A DNA stretch of 64,000 nt from Podospora comata (GCA_017354895.1 CP071496.1:868001-932000); one strand, 5' to 3'; positions 44,420-56,166 are shown, numbered from the stretch's first letter. Numbers and translations: made by a program. The notes: generated by a model from the sequence alone, not told the origin.

Positions 44420-45671
44420 GATGAATGACAATGATAGTACAAAACCGTCAACCTGTCCTACCTGCCTCTCATCTCAACATTGGCCGCGACAAGCTCCATC
44501 TTATATCGATCGCTCTACAGACATGCACCAGGATCTTGGGTAGCACGGCAAGTTCCATCGGACCGCGCATATGGACGCGCAAGCGGCTCGACATCATGCG
44601 AACCCGAGCATAGCCTCCTTCGCCCAGGTATGTAATGTGGTATTCCAGGTTGCGCTTTGACTAATTGGAGCCACTTCATTGGGGGAAGTCGGATCCTACA
44701 CAGTGCCCCAATCCGACCTGATCCAGTCGGATATGGGCCGGCCAGGTGGGTAAAGATCCGCATGAATCAGACAACAACAAAGTCCGGGGACTTCGCATTT
44801 CCCTGCGATATCATGCTCGGTAGCATGTAAGGTGGCTTTAAAGCCGAGAATGTGACCTCAATCCGCGGATCGGGGCAAGGCTTTTAAGGGGAAGTAAAAT
44901 GTCGATCCAGCGGTTCAAAGGCGGGCAGACGAAGGGTGTGTCTTCCTGTCACCTACCTATTTGCCATGAACGGCATCTCTGGCTCTTGGAGGAAATGGGC
45001 GGAATAGCACAAGCTGAGGTTGGGTCTTTAGAAGGTTGCAGTGCTGAGATTGAACATTGAGACCCAATCCAGAACTAACCTTCGTCAAAGCACGCCATCA
45101 ATGTGCTTTTTCGAAACTGCAAGGCATTCTTCGGACTCTTTAAGTCGATGCCCGCCGGGCGCCTGATCCTTCAACGACTTTCCCCGGTAACCCTTCGAGA
45201 ATACGAGAACCCTTATACCCATGCATTCTGGGCTGCATCTCTGCCTACTTGACACTGCAAAGCTACAGACGACATGCGTGGTGGCTTAAACCCAACAGCT
45301 GACGTGGCTTGCTGTTGTGAGAATAGAGGCTGAACTGTTGCCAAGACAAACGTTGGGAGGATGCCAAAATCGATTCTGATTTCTTCCCAGACACGATACG
45401 ACGTTACGTCTCGAAGAGTTGATTGTTAAATTGAGAAGGAAAATTTCTCGGGGGGCCTGCAGTTCCATGATGTGTTAACCTGGTTACACCGTCGATGTTA
45501 TAAACCCCCGGCTCGGTGAAGACTTCAAAAATGGCGATGATACGATGAGACAAGGCTGTGCATGAGAATTCAAATAATAATACGATACAACTCTCTTGCT
45601 TGCAAAGAGCCGCCATTGCTAGCCCCAATACATGCCTGTAAGGTACCTAAGTCCATGATGGAGTGGGAGGA
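44420..45671. other. 1.25-kb intergenic region
   Basis: No gene supported; only short frames without motifs. Confidence 0.5.
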
Positions 45672-46686
45672 CTACAAACTCGTGAGCTCCGGAGTCCCTT
45701 CAGCACGCGGGGCAGAGAACCTCGTCTCGACAAAACATTTCACTAGACCCTCCTCCCTCTTCTCCTGCAGCTTATATGCCTTTGCTATATCGTCAATCTT
45801 GAACCGATGCGTCAACATGATGGTGGGATCAATCTCTCCCTTTTTAACCATCTCGAGAAGCTCCTCCCAATCTGAAGCAATGTTAGCCACTGAAGCGGTC
45901 ACTAAAGATGTGAGCAAACTTACATCTCTGCACCGGAGCCTGTCCACACCCGATCAAGTAAATACCAAGCTCTATCAGCGCACCGACATTGAAATGGTTA
46001 GTGAACCCGACGTAATCACCAATGATGCCGACTCTCCCAAACTTCTTGGTCGCGTACAGACATTCATTGATCATCTCGCTTGTATCCTGCTCCGCCCCAA
46101 TAGCCATCTCCAGCTTGTGCGCCCATCCTTTGGCGTACTCTCCTCCGCTCGCATCAATGCTGACATCAACACCCCCAGGCACCATTTCGTGTATCTTTGT
46201 CGGCAATGTCTGTCCAGACTCCAATGTTGCATAGTTGATGGTCTCTAGCCCCGGAATCTTGGACTTTGCGTACTCGGTCCGCCAGTTGCTGTCGATGCCA
46301 ATAACACGTGTCGCATCCTTCTTTTTTGCCCAAAAGCACGCCATGAAGCCGATGGGACCGAGGCCCCACATGGCGACTGTGTCTCCCTCGTTGACGCCGG
46401 TGTAGATCACGCTGTAGTACGAAGTGGGCAGCACATCAGAGAGATACAGTGCCTTTTCATCCGGGACGTTGTCAGGGATCTTGAGGAGGTTGTTCTCAGC
46501 CAGCGGGATCCTCACGTACTCGGCCTGTCCGCCCACATACCCCCCTGTCAAGTGTGAGTAACCAAAGATGCCGCCCATGCGCCCGCCATAAAGCTTGGTG
46601 TGAAGAGTTGAGGCATTCGTCTTTTCGCATGCAGTAGGGAGTTTGTCCTTGCAGTAACTACACTCGCCGCAGGAGATGCAAAAGCT
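45672..46686 (-). pseudogene. Zn-dependent alcohol dehydrogenase, C-terminal part (gene split by insertion)
   Basis: Exons 46686-45924 and 45871-45672 (52-bp intron, GCTAAC branch) encode the structural-zinc cysteines SFCISCGECSYCKDKLPTAC, GGQAEYVRIPLAENNLL, the NAD-binding motif GLGPIGFMACFWAKKK with VIGIDSNW, and a C-terminal helix to TPELTSL. The family is the medium-chain (formaldehyde-dehydrogenase-like) alcohol dehydrogenases. The N-terminal 129 codons lie 6.1 kb away at 52780-53166. The frame on this side begins within the same Asn codon (AAC) at which the other part stops. The reading frame is otherwise free of lesions. Confidence 0.88.
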
Positions 46687-46697
46687 GTTCTTTCCGG

Positions 46698-46720
46698 TCG
46701 AGGGAAATGTTTTGCTGTTT
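46698..46720 (+). repeat. Left imperfect terminal inverted repeat of the insertion
   Basis: About 18 of 23 positions match the reverse complement of 52742-52764; blocks TCGAG, GAAAT and TGCTGTTT are shared. Confidence 0.6.
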
Positions 46721-46856
46721 TCAGACTCACCTATGGGGTGTCGGAATAACAACTGTCACCCCATCCCCCTCCCCACCCCCCTTTGCTGTTCATGTTATTT
46801 TCAGCATCATTTTAAAATAACTACCACTGTGGTATTTGAAGTTGTTGAAATATCCA

Positions 46857-46966
46857 GTGAAAGGCCCACTGTTAAGGAATAAATATCTTGGTATTGGGAC
46901 CTTGTCTACTTAGTTAATGAGAGGCCTACTGTTGAAAAATTAATTTTTTGGCATTGGGACCTTGAT
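46857..46966 (+). repeat. Two imperfect direct copies of a 48-bp motif near the left end
   Basis: Each copy begins TGAAAGGCCCACTGTT or TGAGAGGCCTACTGTT and ends with ATTGGGACCTTG; such subterminal repeats are common transposase-binding sites. Confidence 0.7.
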
Positions 46967-48012
46967 TATCCAATCGGGCAAATATATACTATCTAGGCGC
47001 TCTTCTTGATAATAACTATTAAAATATAGTACTTATTTATAGATTTAATAGTATATTCTTTATCGTAACTTTTAGTATTTAAAGGTTTTAAGCTATAACG
47101 CCTATAATACCTATAGCGGTTATAAGGAGCTATAAAGTTTCTATATAAGCTACTATAGCTAATTAAACCGATGGAAATTATAGGGATCAATAAAGATAAA
47201 AGTAAAGTTTTTAATACCTATAAATTATTTCTCTCGTAATATATTTAAAATAGTTATTAAAGCGTTTAAATAATGATTAAGTTAATTTTATTTTAAATAT
47301 TTTTCTTATTAAGAGAAGTCTTTATAGTTATATTTATAGAGAGTACTAACTAAAATAATAAAATTATATAGAGAATTAAGGTATACTCTACTCTTCAATA
47401 ATAATGTTTTCTCTTTTAAATTTAAATTAAAGAATTAAAATTAATATATTAATTTACTATACTTTTTTTAAAGTCTAGCTCCCTATTATTCAGTATTTAC
47501 TATTTTATTTATGAAGCATAATTTCCTGCTTTGTTATTTTTTATAAAGTATAATTTCCTATATTTATCTTCTTTCGGTGCTACTTCGTACTATCGTACTT
47601 TGTAGTCTAAGGACTCTAGAGTTTTTAAATCATTACTTCCGACCTACCTAAAAGGTATATAATTAGCTTAACAATAATGTATTCTAGTATTTATTTTATA
47701 ATTAATTAATTAATTTTTTTTAAAAAAGAATTAGTTTTTTATTTATTATAAATATAAGCCTTTTTCTTAACCTTAAAGTACGGTTTTCCTATATAAATCA
47801 TAATAATAAAACCTATATATTCTTTTTATTAAAGTAGAACGAAGTAGGAATTATAATAATAATATTATTTATTTAAGGCTTAAAACCAGGAGAATTATAA
47901 TACTAGGAACTTTTAAATACCTTTTTTACTAAGAACTTTATACTCTTTCGATTACTTTACGAAATCTCTTTATTTTCTAAAGGTATAACTAATCTAACGC
48001 TATATCATATCA

Positions 48013-48438
48013 TGTGACGAACCCCTATCCAGAACTTCTGAAAGGGATACTGGTCGAAGGCACTTCTGAATAATCCTGGTTCGGTGCAGCTGAACAGTGC
48101 ACAACAAAATGTCTTAATGTAAACACCAGATACTGTAAATACAAGCTGTGATTGCATACTGCGGAACTGTCTATCTAACCTAGCCAGTTCCTCCGTATAT
48201 ATAGACTGTAGATTCCTAAGTACCTCCGTACCTAGCTCGCCCTCACTCACTAGCGACTGGTGGTGATCCTCCAGCGCTCACCATGCTCGCCAGGTGATCG
48301 TGGTGATCCGGCTCGCCTCTGCCAAGCAGCGAGCCTCCTCTACCCCTGTGGCCTTGCCGTCGTGTGTTTTTTACCCGATTAGCTATCGTGGCCAGCTGCA
48401 GTCCCCACCTGGCCTTGCTATATGGTTAGTTTGTGACA
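48013..48438 (+). mobile_element. Solo LTR-like element, copy 1
   Basis: 426 bp, from TGTGACGAAC to TTGTGACA. Bases 48013-48204 are nearly identical to copies 2 and 3 and end in the TATA-like CCGTATATATAG. The remainder is unique, with internal short repeats around GGTGATCC/GCTCGCC. Base composition is balanced, unlike the TA-rich surroundings. Flanking pentamers TATCA and TAATA match only partly, so the target duplication is decayed or the end is misplaced. Confidence 0.75.
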
Positions 48439-50023
48439 TAATACTTTCAAAATTAAAGCTTTAAACTTCATAAGTACAGAATATAAAAGTAAAACCTAAT
48501 ATTATATATTTTATATAAATTAACTTTACGTAACTTATGTATAAGAAATTCTATATAAACCCCGTAATTTATAAACCCCGTAATTTATTTATTAAAGTTT
48601 ATTGAATTTTTAACTATAGCTATATATATTTTAATACTTTTATTTAAAAATTAAATAATTAATTAAAGAAAGCTACAGCCTAATTCTTTACGAGCTTACT
48701 TTAGTTACCGAAATAATTACCCGAGTAAATATAAGTTAACCTAATAATACTATAAAGGATTTTATTAATAGTTTACTAACTAACTTTTCTCTTTAATTTA
48801 TATTATAATAAAATATATAAGATATAATTATATCCCGCTTTAAATAAGCCCGAAACTTATCCGAACTATAGCCCTGCGATAGCGTAATAACCTTATAACG
48901 TCAATTTTTTTTACCTCAGCTATTTTAGGAGCGTAGTAATCTTTTTTTTATTACCTATACTCAATATTGGCGATATTAACTTTAATACAGCGCTAGTTAC
49001 CTATAGCTTTATTACTGGTAACCGGTAAAGCAATAGGTTTTTTTTACTTAACCGCGATAATACTATAAGTATAAAGCGCCTAGATAACGGTATTCTACGC
49101 GAACTGCAATACTTCTTTTACCTTTCCGGCCTGCTAGACCTTTTATATCTTATCGTGCCGCGGTTTTTACATTAGCGATCCCCGTATAATTACCCACTAC
49201 TTTTATAGTAAAAATAGGCAGTAAATATATTAGCGACGTGTATAGTAAGAGACGTAGCTCGGCGCTACGTATTTTCTAATTACGGCGACAGTTTTAAAAT
49301 AGCGTATTTATTATCGGCGGGCGAGGACGATAAATAATTTTTAAAGTAAATATAATAATATTTATTTACGTAATTATTCTTTAGTAACTCAATTAACGGC
49401 TTAATAAACCGTTTAACGTTATAGGTAACTCTTTATTACGTTTTTAAAAAACAAGATTTATATTTTATTTTTAAGGTTAGGAAAGAAAATATAGAAAATA
49501 ATAGCAAGGTAGATATAGGTCGCGACAGAGCTACAGTAGAGCGGAAGTTACCGTATCTCGTTCTATACATTTTTAATTTAATGCTAAGTAAATAGCTCTC
49601 TAACCTATAGTATAACCGCGCTATTTACCCTATCCCTATAACTATAATAATAAAATATTTTTTTATTAATTTTACTTAAATTATTTTAAGCCTCTATATT
49701 TTTAATATATTTCTTTCTTGGACGTTTATATCGAGGCGCTTATTTCGCTAAAGTCGTGAGAAGGGTAAATAGAAGACCGAAAAAGTTGGTTTTAAAATAT
49801 ATAGGTAAATATAGAAGAATGTTAAATCGTATTTTCCTAAAAAAAGAAGTATATCGACGTCCAACGATACCGCTAATGATATGTTAATAATAAAAAGCTT
49901 TAATTTATATAAGAACGGTTACTTGTAAAGAAATATTTTAAAAAACAATAGTTATTATAATAACGGATTCAGTTATACTAAATAATATAAAGAAAAGCGT
50001 TTAATGTAGTTACGGAAACTGAA

Positions 50024-50470
50024 TGTGACGAACCCCTATCCAGAACCTCTGAAAGGGATACTGGTTGAAGGCACTTCTGAACAATCCTGGTTCGGTACAG
50101 CTAAACAGTGTACAACAATGGCTTGTCTCAATGTAATCACAAGATACCGTGACTACAAGCTTGAATTGCATACTGCGGAACTGTCTATCTACGCCAGCCA
50201 GTTCCTCCGTATATATAGATCCTGGGACCCTAAGGTGCTCGCCCTGCTACGGCCCCGATCACCCATAGCACATTGCATCCTGCAACGTGCTCGTCGTGCT
50301 ATACCTCAGATCACCCGTAGCATCTTGCATCCTGCAGAGTGCTCGTGTGTCTTGGCGCCATAGCACTTTCGTCCAGCCCTGATTGGCTGTCTCCTGACTT
50401 CCCTAATGATTGGCTAGGGACGTCCTGCGCCCCACATGTGGCGCGACCTGCCGTTGGGTTAACTGTGACA
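50024..50470 (+). mobile_element. Solo LTR-like element, copy 2, with perfect target duplication
   Basis: 447 bp from TGTGACG to TGTGACA, flanked on both sides by CTGAA (50019-50023 and 50471-50475), the 5-bp duplication expected of an LTR retrotransposon integrase. Shared 5' part 50024-50218. Its unique 3' part contains two copies of a roughly 37-bp unit with GATCACCC, TAGCA and TTGCATCCTGCA. No internal retrotransposon domain is present, so it is a solo LTR or a very short non-autonomous element. Confidence 0.85.
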
Positions 50471-51255
50471 CTGAAGCGTAGTTTCGAGGAGTTTAATAAT
50501 ATTAAAACTTTATTTACTATAGTAATTTACGAATTTAATTATTAAAATATAAACTCCGATCTTTATTTATTTAAAATTAACTTTATTTATTAAAGTTTTT
50601 AATTATTTATGTTAATCAAAAATTTTATTAATAGTTTTTATTCTTTTTTCTTTTCTATAAACCCTACACTTTAATGTTCCAGTCAAGTCTTTTAATTTAA
50701 AATTATTTTTATTTTTATATATCCGTTTTCCTCTCTCAAATATCTGTTTAATTACCTTCTATCTTATATTTTTCAATAGTAAGGGTATAACCTTTTTCTA
50801 ATTATATCCTATACTTCTTTATATTTTCCTCTCTATTAATTTATTATGTTAAGTAATAATAAATATATAAATAAATATAATAAACCATTAATAAAAACCT
50901 TTAAAAGGAATATTATAATATATAATATATAATTGTTAATTTTATTATATAGAAAGATAAAAGCTTTATAATATATAATAAATATTAAATTAAAGGCTAC
51001 TTTTTAATAATGAAAACGTATATAGTGAAGTTAGAGTAATAATTTTAATCTTAGTAATTTAAATTTATAGTACACTCTTATTTACATTATTTACTATAGA
51101 ACTATTTAATATTATATACTTCCTTTATATATAAACTTTTGTCTATTACTATTATTATTATTATTACTAATAAATATAATACTACTTATTAGTTTTACTA
51201 TAATAATATCGCTACTATACCTATTTTACTAATAATTAATTATAATTCGCCCTAC

Positions 51256-51638
51256 TGTGACGAACCCCTATCCAGAACCTCTGAAAGGGATACTGGTCGA
51301 AGGCACTTCTGAATAATCGTGGCTCGGTGCAGCTAAATAGTGCACAACAGGTGTCTCAATGTAAACACTAGATACCGTGAATACAAGCTTGAATTGCATA
51401 CTGCGGAACTGTCTATCTACACCAGCCAGTTCCTCCGTATATATAGGCCCGGTGCCAAGCCTGGCACTGTCCTGGATCGATAGGCTCGACCATCGATCCT
51501 ATCGATACTGTCCCTTCCGGGATTGACTCTTCTGGATCGATCCTCGATCCCAATGATCCCGTTCTGATTGGTCCGAGCTCCCGTACTAATGATTGGTCCG
51601 TGGTGCGCCTGCGCCCCACTGAGTGTCAAGCCGTGACA
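51256..51638 (+). mobile_element. Solo LTR-like element, copy 3, with perfect target duplication
   Basis: 383 bp from TGTGACG to CGTGACA, flanked by CCTAC on both sides (51251-51255 and 51639-51643). Shared 5' part 51256-51446 ends in the same CCGTATATATAG. The unique 3' part is rich in ATCGAT/GGATCGAT repeats. The end sequences form a short inverted repeat (TGTGACG against TGTCACG). Confidence 0.85.
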
Positions 51639-52741
51639 CCTACTCTTTAATCTTTTACTAAATTTGTAATATAATTATACGATTTCGATAATTTTAACTG
51701 TTAACTTTTTATTCTAAAAGTTACCCGGAGCTACTATAAAGTCTTTTTCGGTTTACTTAACCTCTATTCTTTTATTTAATATTAATTTTTATTGCATAAT
51801 ATAGTTTACGTAAAAAGGTAAGTATTTTATATATAACCGATTTAAATGCTAGTCCGCGTACGGTATAAAAGAAAGGGTCTTATAAATAAGCCGCTATAAT
51901 AAAGGCTAAATTTTAGGGCTTAGAACGATATAAGTTTAATTTATTATAATAATTCTTAGTGGACTTAAGATCTTTAATTAAAGAGATAATTATAGCTTTA
52001 ACGAGCGGTAATTTTTTTTTTTATTAACTTTATTCGATATAATAGTACATAAAGTCGATCGAGTAGGAAATTATAACCCTTATATTAACGAAGGTTATTA
52101 TTCTAGGTAATAAAAGCCCGTATTAAATTTAGAAGCTAGCTATTGGTTTTTAAAACGAAGAAATAAATAATTAAGAAAAAACGTAACTTATATAGTATAA
52201 ATAGTTAGTTTAAAATTATAATTAATACTGTATAGCGTATAGTATACTATTAAAAATTTTATTATTAAGTAGTTAACATTTTAGTAGCGGGGCCTTTACT
52301 ATCTAGGCCCTCTTAAGACTATTAATAAATTAATTAAGTTTATACTTTAAGGTAATTTACTTACGAAACTTATAGGTAGTATGCTATAGTAATAAGTTAA
52401 GTCTATTATAAATATATGGATATTTAAATATTTAGTTATTTAATTAAATCTTTAGTAAAACATATTCCTTATGATAGTATATATATAATTTTGATCTCGG
52501 CTTTAAAGATCGGAGTGTAAATGTCTAGCTATATAAAGAATTATGCTTTATCATTATTCCGCCTGAGAGCCTGAAAATACAAGCTCGATGTATCAAAGTA
52601 CCTATACTTTCTATAGCTAGTTTTATTTTCGAGTTTTATTTTTTTCGGCGCTTATATGCTTCAGGTTCATTGGAGATTTAGGGGTGTGAATGTAGAAATG
52701 AGGAAGAAATCTTCCTCAGATTTTGGCAGTATGTCTTCCAG

Positions 52742-52764
52742 AAACAGCATTGGATTTCTCTCGA
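52742..52764 (-). repeat. Right imperfect terminal inverted repeat of the insertion
   Basis: Reverse-complement partner of 46698-46720; see that entry for shared blocks. Confidence 0.6.
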
Positions 52765-52779
52765 AATGAGAGTCTGGTT

Positions 52780-53166
52780 GTTCACCACCCGATCACTTAC
52801 AGCGAGCTTGGTGATCGACGGTCCCACCGACTCGACAACGCCGCAGAACTCGTGTCCCAGAATATCGCCCTTTTCGACCTGCACCACCACTCCATGCATC
52901 AGGTGTACGTCGCTGCCGCAGACGGTGGAACCAGTGACCTTGAGGATGACATCGTGGTCGTCGACGATCTTGGGCTTGGACGTCTCGATGACTCGTACGT
53001 CGGTCTTGCCCATCCAAACGAGGGCTTTCATCTTTGCGCCGCTGTCGTCCGTGTACCGGCCGCCGTCGCGGTCAGGGTTGGAGATATCGGTGTGGGCCGC
53101 ACGGTTTTGGTCACCGTGTCCGAGGGTCATCTCGGCCAGCCTGGCCGTCATGTCCTCTGTAACCAT
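52780..53166 (-). pseudogene. Zn-dependent alcohol dehydrogenase, N-terminal part (gene split by insertion)
   Basis: 129 codons from Met53166 to the Asn codon after DRVV. It contains MKALVWMGKTDVRVIETSKP at the usual N-terminal strand, the catalytic zinc ligands STVCGSDVHLMHG (Cys) and GDILGHEFCGVVESVG (His-Glu), and KLAVSDRVVN where the insertion begins. About 45 residues precede the core, unusual for the family, so the true start may be the internal Met before KALVW. After the break the frame runs into unrelated sequence and stops at 52678. See the C-terminal half at 45672-46686. Confidence 0.88.
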
Positions 53167-53667
53167 GGTGGATGATCTGTCGATGGATGTAAATAGGGTA
53201 CCTTGGGTCGTGAGAGATACTGGGCAGTGGATTTGTGGGGAGAAGACATGAGTTCGGCGACGGTAACAATGCTGCCGTCATATGGACAGGAGTTGTCTTG
53301 GCATCCATATCTTCAAACAAATCGTCGACGTCACGACATGTTGCGTGCGGAGAAAACTCTCCGGGTTTCGAGAGTAATGTTGGCTTAAAATTTGCGACTT
53401 CCTTCAAGGTAAATCCCCAAATTGACCGGCGCTTAAATACTTGGTCAGCGGGGTTTGTGGTTGAAAGGGAGGGAGGGGGCAACAGCCTTGGGCTCTTACC
53501 AAGATTCAAATAAAGATTGAGAAGAGGAAGGTGCTTTGATGAAGATCAAACGAGGAAGGTGCTCTTGAGTATCACGCCATATTTGTTCGTCTCTCCGGCT
53601 TTGACAGCAACAGTTGTGGCTGGGGCTATCGATGGTGCCAGTAAGCCACCGAGCAAAGGTTTGTTCC
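53167..53667. other. Intergenic region upstream of the split dehydrogenase
   Basis: Former promoter of the dehydrogenase and 3' flank of a HET pseudogene; no gene seen. Confidence 0.5.
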
Positions 53668-55670
53668 CTAAACAAGCTTGACCATCTTCCTGGGGCCGCC
53701 AGCGACAACGGCGCTTCCATTCATGACACCATGAACATAGCAATCTCCAACAAACTCCCAACCGCCGTCCACCGTCTCCCGCGAACGAAGAACATACGGC
53801 GTTGGGACCCCATCGATCAGCCACACAACATCACCGGGTTTTGCATGTCTCGGGATGAGACACACACAGCCATTCCGTTTAACCGCGACCCTCCTTCCCC
53901 GCCAAGCTCTCGATATGAGTTCACTATATCTGCGTCTCGCCGTCATGCCTTCAATATAGTCGTCCTCAGCTGGCTGGTTCCCTCGATTGGCTTCCACAGT
54001 CGATACATCTTTTCGTACAGCCTCATGGTTAGCAGCCACCGGTCGTAAAGGCCGCGAACTGAATCTGGGGCTGGCCATTCCGTCTCAGTGCGATCGCCAG
54101 TCAGCAATCTGATGAAGACATCCTCTATCGAGGTGGGCTCCCCACTCTTTCGGTACCTATCAACAGCCTGACTCCACGACATGACCATTTCCCGAGAAGC
54201 CTTGAACACCCTGGCGAGCTTGGTATCGAGCCAAGGGGCGTGAGGTGGCGCAAGCTCGGCGACGAGGTCCAGTTTCGCTCCTCGAAGAACCAAAGGACCG
54301 TTAGCAAACGAGGGGAGATCCAGCACGTTGGGAGTCCCACCCGCGCGGTATGGGGATTGACCAGAGATGCACCCAAGGGGTTCAGCATGACGAGCAAGGC
54401 TCCAGTCCAGTACCCACGATCGAAGACATTGTAATGCATCGACATCGATGCACCCTGTCCCTTCACGTGACAACAGCTCGAAAAGACCATCCTCCTCAAT
54501 CACTCGCAGTGCAGCATCCAAATACACCTTATTGGTGTTCTTGGAGTAGTTGGGTTGCGTGAAACGACTGCCTTTCCCTTTGGCGGCGAGCCCATGGACT
54601 CCAAAAACCTTGTCCCGCGGATCACTTGCTCTGAGTAGATGGGCCATCGACATGACATCTTCGAATTGCGGCAGTCCTTTTCCCACAACGCGTCTTACTC
54701 TCCAGTGCTGCATGCAACATACAGTGCCAACATGAAAACTGCGCAGAGCCATTTTGTTCTTCCAGCAATCTGTACTCTGCGTCCACTCCAATGCTATCCG
54801 GAGACGAACATTTGATTCAACAATCGCAAGCGCTCGATAGAAGTCGTCCCAGTTGCAACACATCCGTCCATACATGACACGAGCCTCGGAAGCGAGAACA
54901 GCTTCCTGGGCCACCCAGGCGCGCTCGAACCACTCATGCTCGAGGAGATGCATAAGCGGAAGCCACCAGGCAGTGAAGCGATACTTGCCCACCTCCCGAC
55001 ATGCCTTGAGATTGTCCCTTGTAAATGAAGTGTTGATGCGAAGCTGGTCAATCAGGCGGAAGGCAAGGGTGGCGAAGACACTTTTTAGTATCCTGTCGAA
55101 AGAATCAACTTCCGTGATCCGCTTCGGCAACCAGCGAATGACCCGGTTCAGCGTTGTCCAGCTCATCTCTCTCGAAGGTGAGCCAAGCCAGATGGTGACC
55201 AGGGATGCGGATGAGTCAATATCTCCCATCAAGTACACCTGGTACGACTTTTCGTTTTCCGAGAGCTGGTCAATGCAGATTGAGTCTATCCAGATCAATC
55301 GCGGGAGGAGAGTAGATCGGAGGTCTCCAAGAAGCTCAAAGACATTGGACGCGACGCGCAATGTGCAGTCACTGACGATTATGTGCTCGCCGTCATCTCT
55401 CTCGGCTTAGGCCCATCTGGATGAGATCGCCTCAAAAGGTGGGGCCGATTTGAGCTCAACTTCGAACAAACTGCATAACATAGCCTTGTAGCGGTGGCCA
55501 AGATGAACCAATAAAAGTCGGATGGTGGTCTTCTCTGGAGATAAGGGAGTATAAGTGTATAGCAGCAATTTGGGTTGACTCGGTCGATAAGCGTGGGCTC
55601 TTCGCTGATGATGAGCCTTGTTGTACCTCCAGTAGACGTTAATGATATGCTCCGGAACTATCCCACTCAA
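53668..55670 (-). pseudogene. HET-domain (heterokaryon incompatibility) protein gene, broken
   Basis: The N-terminal piece (55670-55410) has the classic opening YTYTPLSPEKTTIRLLLVHL and APPFEAIS, and then TAA at 55407-55409. The same frame continues with EHIIVSDCTLRVASNVFELL and LIWIDSICIDQLSENEKSYQ, the core HET motif, through AWVAQEAVLA and ASDPRDKVFGVHGLA. Near 54000 the frame is lost again: KPIEGTSQ ends in one frame and AEDDYIEGMTARRRYSELIS goes on in another, to the typical HET tail CLIPRHAKPGDVVWLIDGVP, PYVLR, GDCYVHGVMNG and the stop at 53668. No intron of normal size explains either break. The start is uncertain. HET proteins trigger cell death after fusion of unlike hyphae. Confidence 0.78.
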
Positions 55671-56166
55671 CGCCCCCCGCCCCCAGCCTCCACAAGAAGC
55701 ACACCTCGACCTGGAACCACTCGAGAACCCGCTGGAGACGCAGCTTGTAAGCGAGGGGTACCAAGATAAAGGTCCAATACGCTTTGGTTTCGAGATCGTA
55801 AAAGAAGATCACCGGGAACCTGACAAGCCAAAGCCTTCCAACCAGCGAATCACTCCAACAGTGGCCAATAGTTACGAATGCCACCCGAGCAATACGGCCG
55901 GCCAGCAAGACGGCACTGTCAATCTGGGCAAAGGGATTGATGCCGTATCTCCAGTATGCATGTCCGTACGCGACGACGAGGATTGACAGTGCATATAGGG
56001 GTGGTTTTTCGGTGGCGAGCACTGGGAGAAACCACAGATAAGCGGTAAGGAACAAGGAGAGGGGCAGTTGTACTCGACGGTTGATGTGGAGGTTGTGCGT
56101 GAGAAGAAAGAAAGAAGTGGTCCCAATCCATCGCCTCTGAGTCGCTTCCAAGGTTGTCTGAAACAT
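55639..56166 (-). CDS. Unrecognised multi-pass membrane protein
   Basis: 175 residues from Met56166 (MFQTTLEATQRRW). Hydrophobic segments LPLSLFLTAYLWFLPVLA, PLYALSILVVAYGHAY, SAVLLAGRIARVAFVTIG and YWTFILVPLAY suggest three or four membrane spans. No motif is recognised. It overlaps the 5' end of the HET pseudogene by about 30 bp on the same strand, so the boundaries of one of the two are wrong. An upstream exon is possible. Confidence 0.4.
   Translation of the reverse strand: MFQTTLEATQRRWIGTTSFFLLTHNLHINRRVQLPLSLFLTAYLWFLPVLATEKPPLYALSILVVAYGHAYWRYGINPFAQIDSAVLLAGRIARVAFVTIGHCWSDSLVGRLWLVRFPVIFFYDLETKAYWTFILVPLAYKLRLQRVLEWFQVEVCFLWRLGAGGVEWDSSGAYH

Larger units (their letters stand above)
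46687..52779. mobile_element. 6.1-kb RIP-degraded transposable element inserted in the alcohol dehydrogenase gene
   Basis: Extremely TA-rich sequence with no long frames, flanked by the two halves of the dehydrogenase gene. GTTC (plus strand) occurs at both junctions (46687-46690 and 52780-52783), consistent with a short target duplication. Near the ends are imperfect inverted repeats: TCGAGGGAAAT..TGCTGTTT at 46698-46720 and its counterpart at 52742-52764. The left end also has two direct copies of a 48-bp motif. The ends together with absence of LTRs favour a DNA transposon, but no transposase can be read, so the class is open. RIP (C to T change of duplicated DNA in the sexual cycle) explains the composition. 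Confidence 0.8.

Noticed and set aside
46993-47190. Short Tyr/Ile-rich frame in the AT-rich insert
   Set aside because: Composition follows from TA saturation; no transposase motif is recognisable.
46857-51643. Repeated units as a possible CRISPR or satellite array
   Set aside because: The nuclear fungal setting, unit length, spacing and target duplications fit transposable elements instead.
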